NCBI RefSeq assembly: GCF_963676685.1
Contig: NC_092346.1
Span: 90,430,255-90,494,254 of the forward strand
Reading direction: 5' to 3'
DNA length: 64,000 nt
Origin: Mytilus edulis
Taxonomy: Eukaryota; Mollusca; Bivalvia; Mytilida; Mytilidae
Translations under genes and position numbers: made by a program
Shown: positions 23,221 through 33,105 of the stretch, one piece after another
How the letters are laid out: each line of letters begins with the position of its first letter
How positions within the stretch are numbered: position 1 is the stretch's first letter
Notes under the pieces: model-generated
What the model was told of the DNA's origin: nothing
Seen by the model: only the letters and a program-made list of their open reading frames with translations
Database searches by the model: none

Positions 23221-23925
23221 ATTTAGTATATGTGGAACTTATTTCCGTTTTTTTAACATATTTCAAAAAACAAATTTTCACAACGTTAAGTTCTTTATCC
23301 AAAATGGCATAAACAGCTCTTGATTAAACTAATTTATGGTTGTTGATCATCATCATTACTGTCTGATTATGTTCATTATTGGTTGCCAGTCAGAGGTCTC
23401 AATAAAACAGTGTCTAACTTTTGCAGTAGTTATTTATATTTTAACTGACCTGTAATATTTGAGATCCTCCCCCCGCTTCGTCATTAAATTCTCTATTATG
23501 ACAATTAATTCCGTCAACCTTTTTTGCTATATCAAAAATATTCTTGTTTTATTCCTTCAGTGTTTTAAAACAATCTTTGTTTAGATTTTGTTTGATTTCG
23601 GCTGCATTTCATTCCTAGTGTGAAAAATATAAACTTAAAATTAAATTCTGCGTCCACAGTAATAGAAATATAAATTAAATCAAATTTCAAAATACTCTTA
23701 AAGTCCTTTAATTTTCTACATTCTTTCTACAACCGGTTTCACATCTTTATAGTTATTAATGATAGTGTTTATTAATACCAAAAGAGTGTTTGTGGTTTGT
23801 AAGAAGAATACATATCCGAGTGGTTTTTGAAGTTACACTTATCTTCATTTAAGCGAGTCAAAATAAAAAGTGAACACAACATGAATTGTCTTGATATGCT
23901 TATAGTTATAAATTTACTGTAAACA
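23221..23925. other. No feature seen
   Basis: AT-rich sequence without a recognised repeat or a convincing exon. Confidence 0.35.
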
Positions 23926-24150
23926 AATTTTTGATTTTTTTGAAAAACTAAAGCTTTTCTACCTCAGGCATAAATTACCTTAGCTGGATTTGGCAAAACT
24001 TTTAGGAGTTTTTGTCCTCAATGCTCTTAAACTTCGTACTTTATTTGGCCTTTTTTTTACTTTTTTGGATTCGATCGTCACTGATGAGTCTTTTGTAGAC
24101 GAAACGCGCGTCTGGCATATATATATATTTTAGTCCTGGTATCTATGATG
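23925..24150 (-). repeat. 'GCGTTTCGTCTACA' repeat, reverse copy
   Basis: Reads (plus strand) gcataaattaccttagctggatttgg ... cgtcactgatgagtcttttgtagacgaaacgcgcgtctggcat. Same family as 59825-60185. Confidence 0.75.
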
Positions 24151-24494
24151 AGTTTATTTACCAGGAATTTTAAGTATAATATAAATAATGACTAATTGGA
24201 ATTTTTATCAATTCATTGTAATATTAAGATTTAAAAAAAAATGTGTTCCCTTTTTTTCTAAATTTCAAAGAATTCAACTTAACTTGTTCCAATCTTCTAC
24301 ATCATGGAATTCAATATATAATACTTTCTCCTTGTAATTGGTTTTAGCAAATATACTTCTTGTAGGTGCGAACAAAGCTTTTGTATATATATAAAGATGA
24401 TAACAAGGGAATGATATTTTTTTCTTCCTGCCATTTTTCAAAGCAGTTCGCCCTTTCTCCATATAGTTACCGAAATATTTTCCGTTTGAATGGT

Positions 24495-24650
24495 TTTACA
24501 CAAGTAAATTTTGGGGTCCTTTATAGCTTGCTGTTCAGTGTGAGCTAAGGCTCCGTGTTGCAGGCCGTACCTTGACCTATAATTGTTTACATTTATAAAT
24601 TGTAGCTTGGATGGATAGTTGTCTCATTGGCACTCATACCACATCTTCCT
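24495..24650 (-). repeat. SINE-like dispersed repeat, reverse copy
   Basis: tgaatggttttacacaagtaaa ... tagcttgctgttcagtgtgagc ... ctcattggcactcataccacatcttcc, the reverse of the copy at 42775-42960. Confidence 0.8.
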
Positions 24651-24869
24651 TTATCTATCTACATATTGTTTTCTGCCTAATACTTTATCTGTTGATTTGT
24701 AATAGCATGAGATAGCCTGAAACTAATTCATTGACACACTTTTCCATTTATTAAACCATACATAGTTTAAATACTAAGCATCATAATAAATATTTTAACG
24801 TAATTTTTTTAATCGGATTCTTAAAAGGTTTTTGGACATAATTTTCGTAATATAAAAAGATAAAGTTGG

Positions 24870-25330
24870 GACATTATCTTTGTCCATATTACTATGGATA
24901 AAAAGTAAAATCACAAAAATACTGAGCCCCGAGGAAAATTCATACTCCTGGCGTGGTATAAGAATTTTATCATGTAGAACTATCTCAACATATCACTTGT
25001 ATAACAATCGCATAACTTTATTTTTACAACGATGTGTGAATAAAACAAAAAGGACATATTAGGTTAAAATGTTCAAAAAAGGGGGTACAGCAGCCAACAT
25101 TCAATTGGTTACAATCTTAATCATTATAAAACAGACAAATATGTAACAAGGAAGCACAACATAGCATATATACCAATCAAATAAGCAAATATTTAATACA
25201 AGAATACACAAGTTTACCATAGAACAATAACACAATGACGGGATGTTTAAGTATAGAGTCACGTCATATATGACAAGCATGTTGTTAGAAGAAAAACCTG
25301 GATAAATCATTTAAATAAAAATGATGCAAT
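24870..25330 (+). repeat. Dispersed repeat related to 35.58-36.19 kb
   Basis: Shared wording: actgagccccgaggaaaattc, then tatcacttgtataacaatcgc, an acgatgtgtgaataaaacaaa block and a ggtacagcagcc block. Shorter pieces lie at 7420-7560 and 62500-62660; reversed pieces at 44330-44520 and 55525-55640. Confidence 0.65.
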
Positions 25331-25470
25331 GTCTTACTTACGAGGTATCTTTAAACAACATATTAAACGTAAAAACATTTTATAACATTAAAACTTTCAG
25401 TCCTGGATTAAGTTCACGTTTAGAGTACATACAATCTAACTCCCTTTCATTTACTTACAGTAATAAAATA

Positions 25471-26086
25471 CTGTGAAAGTACTTTTATTCGTGGGGTACC
25501 AATTTTCGTGGTTTTCGTGGATGACTTTATCCACGAATTTAAGTGTCCAACGAAATAAAATAGCCAATGTCCAAATCAAGACTGGGAAAGATCCCAATCG
25601 GTAGATTTGACTACTGACCCATTTAATCTTTAATAACCTAAATTACATCTTTTGAACTTATTCGATGAAAGTCAGATTTCCGGTATTGATATGCTAGTAT
25701 GATAAAGTGTTCATTTTATATCCTCATTCTCGTACATATGGAATTTCATGCGGGGCTCATTATTTGACAATTAAAGATACGTTTTTAGCATTTGTTTATG
25801 TTAATGATTTCTCTGGGTGACATGTTAACAGTTTATGATCTAATTAACACCTTTGATGGTCTTTAATCTGTTGATCACTTTACCATGGGTTAATTAGTGT
25901 TTGAAAGGGTCGATGTTTACTTTGCAATTTCCTTCAATCTAGACTATTTGAACCTTTGTTTCTGAAGGCTTTTATTTTTTATTTTTATCTAAGAAAACTA
26001 AAATCCACGAATTTAAAAACCCACGAACATGTGAATATTGCTCAAACCACGTAAATTGATACCCACGAAATAAAGTACTTTCACAG
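25471..26086. mobile_element. MITE with CTGTGAAAGTAC ends, TA flanks
   Basis: The left end CTGTGAAAGTACTTTTATTCGTGG and the right end (inverse, ...cccacgaaataaagtactttcacag) bracket 616 bp, with TA on both sides. The arms include ttcgtgg(gg)taccaattttcgtgg, shared with the element at 57.98 kb. No transposase. It sits directly against the RT remnant that follows. Confidence 0.75.
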
Positions 26087-26094
26087 TATTTGAC

Positions 26095-27110
26095 TTTTCT
26101 TTCTACTCTTTACACAAGTATTCCACATTTTAAAAGACAAATTGAAAGAGTTGATTTCTTGATTGACAACATATTTGTTACGTTCGGAGACAGACTATCG
26201 GCATTTTAATGAGAACAAACTGTGCCCCTCTACTTGCCGACTTAATTTTTTATTGTTATGAGCCTGACTTCACGCAGGAACTTCTTAGGAAGGAAGATAA
26301 GAAGTAAGCAATATTCTTTAACTCTACTTTCCGTTTCATAGATGATGTTCTTTCACTAAATAATTCAAAATTTGGTGACTATCTGGAACACACCTATCCC
26401 ATTGAACTAGAGATAAAGGATACTACAGATACAGTTAAGTCGGCTTCATATCTTGACTTACATCTAGTAATTGACAATGAGGGTCGGTTGAAAATAAAAC
26501 TTTACGACAAACGAGATGATTTCAGCTTTCCAATTGTGAACTTTCTATTTCTAAGTAGCAACATTCTAGTAGCACCTGCATACGGGGTATATATCTCCCA
26601 ATTGATACGATATTCCCGCATTTCCTATCATGATTTTCTTGATAGAGGGTTGCTGCTCACAAGGAAGCTATTAAACAGACAGTTCCAATTGGTGAAGTTG
26701 AAATCATCCCTTCGTAAATTTTACGGACGCCATCACGAGTTGGTTGACCGTTATGGAGTAACCGTTTCACAAATGATATGGTATATGTTCCTTACGTCGT
26801 AACTACAATCCCCTTCCCTTTTAGGAATGTGACCTACCGATTTAGACTATTTACCGGATTTGTAATCACATAAGCAACACGACGAGTGCCAAATGTGGAG
26901 CAGGATCTGCTTACCCTTCCGGAGCACCTGATATCATCCCTAGTTTTTTGGAGGGTTCGTGTTGTTTATTTTTTAGTTTTCTATGTTGTGTCATGTGTAT
27001 TATTGTTTTTCCTTTTCATTTTAGCCATGGCGTTGTGGCGTTGTCAGTTTATCTTAAATCAATTAGTTTGACTGTTCCTTTTGTATCTTTCGTCCCTCTT
27101 TACAAGGAAA
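26095..27110 (+). mobile_element. Reverse transcriptase remnant, Penelope-like family A, with 3' tail
   Basis: In order on the plus strand: LYTSIPHFK, DFLIDNIFVTFGDRLSAF, MRTNCAPLLADL, a stop near 26307, FRFIDDVLSLNNSKFGDYLE (the YxDD box as F-I-D-D), SASYLDLHLVIDNEGRL, then an open frame to 26802 with YDKRDDFSFPIVNF, APAYGVYISQLIRYSR and LRKFYGRHHELVDRYG. The 3' tail (gagcaggatctgcttaccct ... ccctcttt) recurs, reversed, at 44570-44800 and 61615-61810. The N-terminal part is missing and internal deletions are visible. Confidence 0.78.
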
Positions 27111-27829
27111 GATCACTTTAAAAATATTTTTTTGACATATTTACAGTATAACATTTTTATTTGAATGTTTTAAAAATGTACATTGCACGACTTTATAAGA
27201 TTCAAGTCTGACTTATGGGGTAGTTAAGAGACATCAATTATATCATTTGAACTGATGATAATAACACGGATCTAACTCGAAACGAAAATAGAAATCCATC
27301 AATTTTTCATAACATACATTAAGTAAATTTATACTGTAAAAATATAAAAGCAAAGTAGCATTTTGTAAATATTCGAAAATACTCAGTGGTATGATAGTCG
27401 GTTACTAAGGATGGCATTTCAGGTAGTCGGAATATAAAACATTTTTAAATATCGATGTGGGTGAGATAGAGATCTAAATACTTATTTATAAACGAACAGG
27501 TTTTTTTTTTATAAAGTAAGTTCTATTTATAGCATTTCGAAATTTCCACACAAAAAACTTAAATTTCCAGTGACAAGAAATAGACTGGTTTTCCCGAAAA
27601 GTAGTTCATGTATATCGGGATACCGCATCATGTTATATAAATAGTGAACACATTGAGATTTTATCATCTTTTTAAACGATATGCAGGAATGTTAACGTTG
27701 ATTAAAATACCAGATAATGAATTGCATTCCCAAGTATCAATTGGCTGGCATTAAGTGGTCGTTATTCTATGAAAATAAGTTTGATTCGGAAAATGATCCA
27801 AACAAAGTCTTAAAATATCAATAGTTATC
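27111..27829. other. No feature seen
   Basis: AT-rich sequence without a recognised repeat or exon. Confidence 0.35.
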
Positions 27830-28430
27830 AAAAGTACCACGATTATAATTTAAAACGCCAGACGTGCGTTTCGTCTACACAAGACTCATCAGTGACGCTC
27901 AGATCAAAATAGTTAGAAAGCCAAGCAAATACAAAGTTGAAGAGCATTTAGGACCCAAATTCCAAAAAGTTGTGCTAAATACGGCTTAGGTAATCTACTC
28001 TTGGGGTCAGAAAATCCTAAGTTTTTCGAAAAATTTAAAGTTTTGTAAACAGAAAATTTATAAAAATGACCATATAATTGATATTCATGTCAACACCGAA
28101 GTGCTGACTACTTGGCTGGTGATACCCTCGGGGACGAAACGTCCACCAGCAGTGACATCGACCCAGTGGTGTAAATAGTTATCAAAAGTACCAGGATTAT
28201 AATTTAAAACGCCAGACGCGCGTTTCGTCTACACAAGACTTATCAGTGACGTTCAGATCAAAATAGTTAGAAATACAAAGTTGAAGAGCATTGAGGACCA
28301 AAAATTCCCCAAAAATATGCCAAATACGGCTAAGGTAATCTACTTCTGGGGTAAGAAAATCCTAAGTTTTGCAAAAATTCAAAGTTTTGTAAACAGAAAA
28401 TACAATACAACCATCACACCGAAATAATTG
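27829..28430 (+). repeat. 'GCGTTTCGTCTACA' repeat, two head-to-tail copies
   Basis: The first copy runs about 27829-28172 and the second from 28173 to about 28430; each opens with atagttatcaaaagtacca(c/g)gattataat followed by aaaacgccagacg(t/c)gcgtttcg. The end of copy 1 (aagtgctgactacttggctgg ... ccagtggtgtaaatagttatc) is also the end of the reversed copy at 59825-60185, so the unit borders are real. The matching open frame is a by-product, since it is broken in several copies. Confidence 0.75.
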
Positions 28431-28589
28431 ACTAAACCGGGAAAAAATAATGTCGTAAATAATGAACATACACTATACCATAGATGTTAACAAGTTATCC
28501 ATAAAAGGCCCTAGCTTGAACAAGAGTGCACACGCTGAAATGTCTCGCCTTCTTTACTAATCACTGATATTATGTTGATAGTCCTCAGT

Positions 28590-29762
28590 AAAACGCTTTA
28601 TCAAAACTGTCACATGAACTTAACATTAACCAAGATAACTAAACAAAGACCTGTTAACCATGAAAATAAGGTGAAAGTCAGATGAACCATGCTAGGCAGA
28701 CATGTACAGTGAACAATGCTTCCATACAACAAATATAGTTGACCTATTACTTATAGTTTAAGAAAAATAGATCAAAGCACAAAAAACTTAACACTGGGCA
28801 ATGAACCGTGAAAATGAGGTCGAGGTCAAATTAAACCTGCACGACTGACATTAAGATCATAAAATATTTCCATACACAAAATATAGTTGACCAATGGCAT
28901 ATGCATGTAGTATTAGATAAAAAAAAAACAAACTCAAAAACTTAACTTTGACCACTCAACCATGAAAATGAGGTCAAGGTCAGATAAAATTTGCCCGCTA
29001 GACATGTACACCTTACGATCATTCCATACAGCAAATATATAGATCTTTTGCATAAAGTATGAGAAAAACAGACCAAAACACAAATCTTAACTATGACCAC
29101 TGAACCATGAAAATGAGGTCAAGGTCAGATGACACCTGCCAGTTGGATATGTACACCTTACAGTCCTTCTATACATCGAATATACTAGCCATATTGCTTA
29201 TATAATATAGTATAAATATAGTATAGTATAATATGGCATATAGTATATGAGATATGGACTTGACCACCAAAACATATCTTTGTTCACTGATCCATGAAAT
29301 GAGGTCGAGGTCAAGTGAAAACTGTCTGACGGCCATGAGGACCTTGCAAGGTATACACATACCAAATATAATTATCCTATTACTTATAATAAGAGAGAAC
29401 TCAACATTGCAAAATATCTTAACTTTTTTTCAAGTGGTCACTGAACCATGAAAATGAGGTCAAGGACATTTGACACGTAACTGACGGAAACTTCGTAACA
29501 TGAGGCATCTATATACAAAGTATGGAGCATTCAGGTCTTCAACCTTCTAAAATATAAAGCTTTTTAAAAGTTAGCTATCTCTGCCGCCGCCGCTGCCACC
29601 GGATCACTTTTGCCAAAAATATGAGAAAAACAGACCAAAACACAAAAACTTAACTATAACCACTGAACCATGAAAATGAGGTCAAGGTAAGATGACACCT
29701 GTCAGTTGCAATGTACACCTCACAGTCCTTCCATACATCGAATATACTAGCAATATTGCTTA
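28590..29762 (+). repeat. Imperfect tandem array, units about 130-190 bp, each with AGGTCAAGGTCA-like motif
   Basis: Seven units recognised by cca(t)gaaaatgaggtcaaggtca (at about 28660, 28805, 28965, 29106, 29295, 29445, 29667), followed by ca(c/t)ctgcc..., gtacaccttac, catacan(c)aaatata and ttgcttata blocks. Several units contain the exact TCAAGGTCA sequence. The last unit is cut at 29764 by the element that follows. Bivalve genomes contain this repeat widely, as far as I recall. Confidence 0.75.
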
Positions 29763-29870
29763 TACACTACCAATAATTTACCCACACTTTTTTGGTACAT
29801 TTCTACCCTCGTGCATATCAGTACTGTAAGGAAAGACTGAAAACTTATAATGTTATACTTTCAATGAAAT

Positions 29871-30175
29871 CAGTACTGATTTTGTCAGTACTGATTTTGA
29901 CAGTACTGTTTTAGTACTGATTTTGACAGTACTGTTTTAGTACTGATTTTGACAGTACTGTTTTAGTACTGATTTTGACAGTACTGTTTCAGTACTAATT
30001 TTGACAGTACTGTTTTAGTACTGATTTTGACAGTACTGTTTCAGTACTGATTTTGTCAGTACTGATGTTGACAGTACTGTTTCAGTACTGATTTTGACAG
30101 TACTGATTTCGTCAGTAATGATTCAGTACTGATTTCGTAAGTAGTGTTTCGTTACTAATTTCTTCAGTACTGTTT
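29871..30175 (+). repeat. CAGTACTG minisatellite, left arm
   Basis: About seven copies of a 26-bp unit with two AGTACT palindromes per unit; divergence (gtttc, ttcgt) grows towards the interior of the element. Confidence 0.85.
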
Positions 30176-30814
30176 CATTATAACACTTTTTAAATCAGAC
30201 TGTATCTGTATAGTGATGCCTAGTTGTTTTGTATATTTGGGGTGGGTTAATTGTTCTCTTTGACACTTACCCCATTTCCATTCATTTTCTATATCGTGAC
30301 ATGTTAATGTTTTCGTTATGTTTTTTTTTATTTCTCTGATTTTTGTTGTCCTGAAGTGGTTCAGCTTTAGATCCAGCTCTTCGACAGTTACTTTAGCTTT
30401 TTTTTTTTTTTTTAAATATTCTGGCTTTATGTCATATTTATTGTCAGAATTGCATCTTGTGTGGTCTACAAGGTTTATGTTTTTAATACTTATTAATACT
30501 TCTATTTGACAATACCATATGACATGTATTTATATCTTGCTTGAGTCAAATCAGAACATATTGAACATTGGAACTCGATATATTACTTTTGAGAAGATGG
30601 GTGGATGGATTGATGTTATGTGATCCAGTGGCAAGTTAAGTGCAGGAAGAGGACATGATACTCAGATATAAATACAATGTAATTACCATATTTTGTACAG
30701 AACTAGACCAATAATGCACTTAGCTCCTTTTTAACATGCTAGTTCACCACAAGGAGAGAATCTGCTATAAGACATGTTCCCCTACATGATCACTGAACTA
30801 GTATATATTTGTTT

Positions 30815-30955
30815 AGGGGCCAGCTGAAGGACGCCTCCGGGTGCGGGAATTTCTCGCTACATTGAAGACCTGTTGGTGACCTTCTGTTGTTGTTTTTTAT
30901 TTGGTCGGGTTGTTGTCTCTTTGACACATTCCCCATATCCATTCTCAATTTTATT
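30815..30955 (+). repeat. Dispersed repeat 'CGCCTCCGGGTGCGGG', copy 3
   Basis: Nearly identical to 12379-12520; lies inside the CAGTACTG element, so it was either captured or inserted later. Confidence 0.78.
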
Positions 30956-31718
30956 ATTTATAAATTCATTACATTTTCTTTCCTCAGAATAATTAACAGC
31001 AATGGAGACAGGGGCAGACATGGGAATGTTCGATGTGAAAATTGAAGACCTATAAACAAAATGATGTATCTAGACAATATGGCACTCATCAGAAACCATT
31101 GAATCCTGAGTACCAAAACATTAAAGGTGGATGCTTATAATGAGCTCATATTAGAACTAAAGTGTCCTCTTGAATTACCACTGTACTTGTAAAAAGACAC
31201 ATCATATCCGGGACTGAATTGAGGAAAAGAGCCAGGAAACTGACATTCAACAAAGCATTCCAAAGAAAAGATGGCATAGGGGGAGAGCAATGAAACATGA
31301 TACATGCAAAATCGTTTCTTTGATTGTTTTATTTATGAGCTTTAAAGGGTCATAAAATAACCAAGGGACATGAAAATGACAGAGATTTTTGCCACAAACT
31401 TCACATGTTGGTATGACATTGAATGTTTTATTATATATTAAAAAATGGTTATGATAAATAAAGGAAATTCCAGTTATTATTAAAAATAAGGTAATCGAGA
31501 CATTGTTTTGTGTTGATTATAATGCATTGCCTAACATAGTAACATATAACTGCATTAATTACAACATATTTTAAGCAATAGCAAAATACCAAAAAATGAA
31601 CAGTATTGAAGATTCTAATCTTGTTTGATATACATATAAATTATGCGCTATTATACAATTGATACTGTAAAATATCAGCCTCGAACCACAGTGTGAATCT
31701 TCCTGATGTCGAGTGCGT

Positions 31719-32046
31719 ATTATTTTTATAAACACTGAAAGACAGTCACAATCAAAATCAAGAAGTAAGCAAAGAATCACAAAACGAAAGGGCATTTACA
31801 ACAACACATTGAAAAATACATATATAAAAACAACACGAACTCCATTAAAAACCGGGAGTGAATTCAGATGCTCCTAATGCATATTATTTTTATAAACACT
31901 GAAAGACAGTCACAACCAAAATCAAGAAGTAAGCAAAGAATCACAAAACAAAAGGGCATTTACAACAACACTTTGAAAAATACATAAAAGACCACACGAA
32001 CTCAATTAAAAACCGGGAGTGAATTCAGGTGCTCCTAATGGGTAAA
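31719..32046. repeat. 164-bp tandem duplication
   Basis: attatttttataaacactgaaagacagtcacaa... starts at 31719 and again at 31883; both copies run to gggagtgaattca(g)(g/a)tgctcctaatg with a few differences. Confidence 0.85.
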
Positions 32047-32470
32047 ATCCGATAAACTGCTTATCTTGCTTCATTTCTGTTGTTTTCTCCTTCGCTTAAA
32101 TAGTATTTCGATAGACGAGAGTAAGCTTGATAATTTTCCTTGGTCATGTTCACGTCGCAAAAAAAAATCTGCGCAGCAGGGTGATATAGTCTAAGAGAAA
32201 AACGTAACCAGCTAAAAAAGGACAATAATAATATTGTCACAGAATTATCAAACCTATATTTTGATACCAATTGTACTGAGATGCACATTGTAAAAACTTC
32301 TCTAATGATAAACACTTAATCAGAGATATCTACAAAAGATACAAAATATGTCACAAATTATTATATAGCATACTATACTTACCGAGTTTAAAAGTTTTCA
32401 GTTCCAAATATTTTTTGAAACAATACAACACATTCAAGTTAAAAAGATTAACAACACCAAATCTACTGAA

Positions 32471-32715
32471 ACAGTACTGAAAATAACAATACCGAAATAG
32501 TACTGTCAACATCAGTACTGAAAATCAGTACTGAAACAGTACTGTCAAAATCAGTATTAAAACAGTACTGATAAAATCAGTACTGAAACAGTACTGTCAA
32601 AATCAGTACTAAAACAGTACTGTCAAAATCAGTACTGAAACAGTACTGTCAAAATCAGTACTAAAACAGTACTGTCAAAATCAGTACTGAAACAGTACTG
32701 ACAAAATCAGTACTG
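32471..32715 (-). repeat. CAGTACTG minisatellite, right arm
   Basis: Inverse copy of the left-arm array (gtcaaaatcagtactaaaacagtact units), equally regular near the outer end and degenerate towards the interior. Confidence 0.85.
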
Positions 32716-32821
32716 ATTTCATTGAAAGTATAACATTATAAGTTTTCAGTCTTTCCTTACAGTACTGATATGCACGAGGGTAGAAATGTACCAAAAAAGT
32801 ATGGGTAAATTATTGGTAGTG

Positions 32822-33010
32822 TATGATGTGCATAAAATAGAATAACACACATAAACCTATATCGGAAATTCATATATGAATTGTTTCCTTGATTGCTTTT
32901 ATTTACGACTTTTGATTCCTAAACTATCACAGGAAGTTGACACAAATATACATGTAAACAAGATACTCACATACATACAAATCCTTATTAGAAACGTACA
33001 AATTGGAAAT
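32822..33010 (+). promoter_or_regulatory. 5' flank of gene 2 between transposon end and start codon
   Basis: 189 bp lie between the end of the CAGTACTG element and the ATG at 33011. No clear TATA box or initiator can be chosen in such AT-rich sequence. An upstream noncoding exon may also exist, so this is only the nearest candidate regulatory or 5' UTR region. Confidence 0.3.
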
Positions 33011-33105
33011 ATGCTTAACAATCTAAAAATCAAAATCATATTGATGGCATATGTTTTTCCTTCGGAAGTAAATTGTAAGAACCGTAACTGTACTTCTCTT
33101 ATATC
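33011..33105 (+). CDS. Gene 2 exon 1: start and signal peptide
   Basis: ATG at 33011, donor gtaagt. The open frame extends upstream to 32876, but this methionine gives a compact signal peptide (LKIKIILMAYVFP) directly before the first cysteines. The CAGTACTG element ends 189 bp upstream, so that element borders or forms the 5' flank. Confidence 0.65.

Larger units (their letters stand above)
29765..32821. mobile_element. 3.06-kb element with long inverted repeats built on CAGTACTG minisatellites
   Basis: The left end CACTACCAATAATTTACCCA (29765) and the right end (inverse, ...tgggtaaattattggtagtg at 32821) match for about 125 bp before reaching arrays of a 26-bp unit, cagtactgttttagtactgattttga, at 29871-30175 and its inverse at 32471-32715. 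TA flanks both ends. The interior has a copy of the repeat at 12.4 kb (30815-30955) and a 164-bp tandem duplication, but no transposase. Ends starting CACTA recall the CACTA superfamily, but the flanks look like a TA duplication, which fits Tc1/mariner-like insertion better. Confidence 0.8.

Noticed and set aside
28590..29762. CRISPR-like array
   Set aside because: Units are long, imperfect and contiguous without unique spacers, and the window is clearly eukaryotic.
29765..32821. CACTA-superfamily transposon on the basis of CACTA ends
   Set aside because: The three bases flanking the two ends do not form a matching 3-bp duplication; a TA duplication fits better, and no transposase is present.
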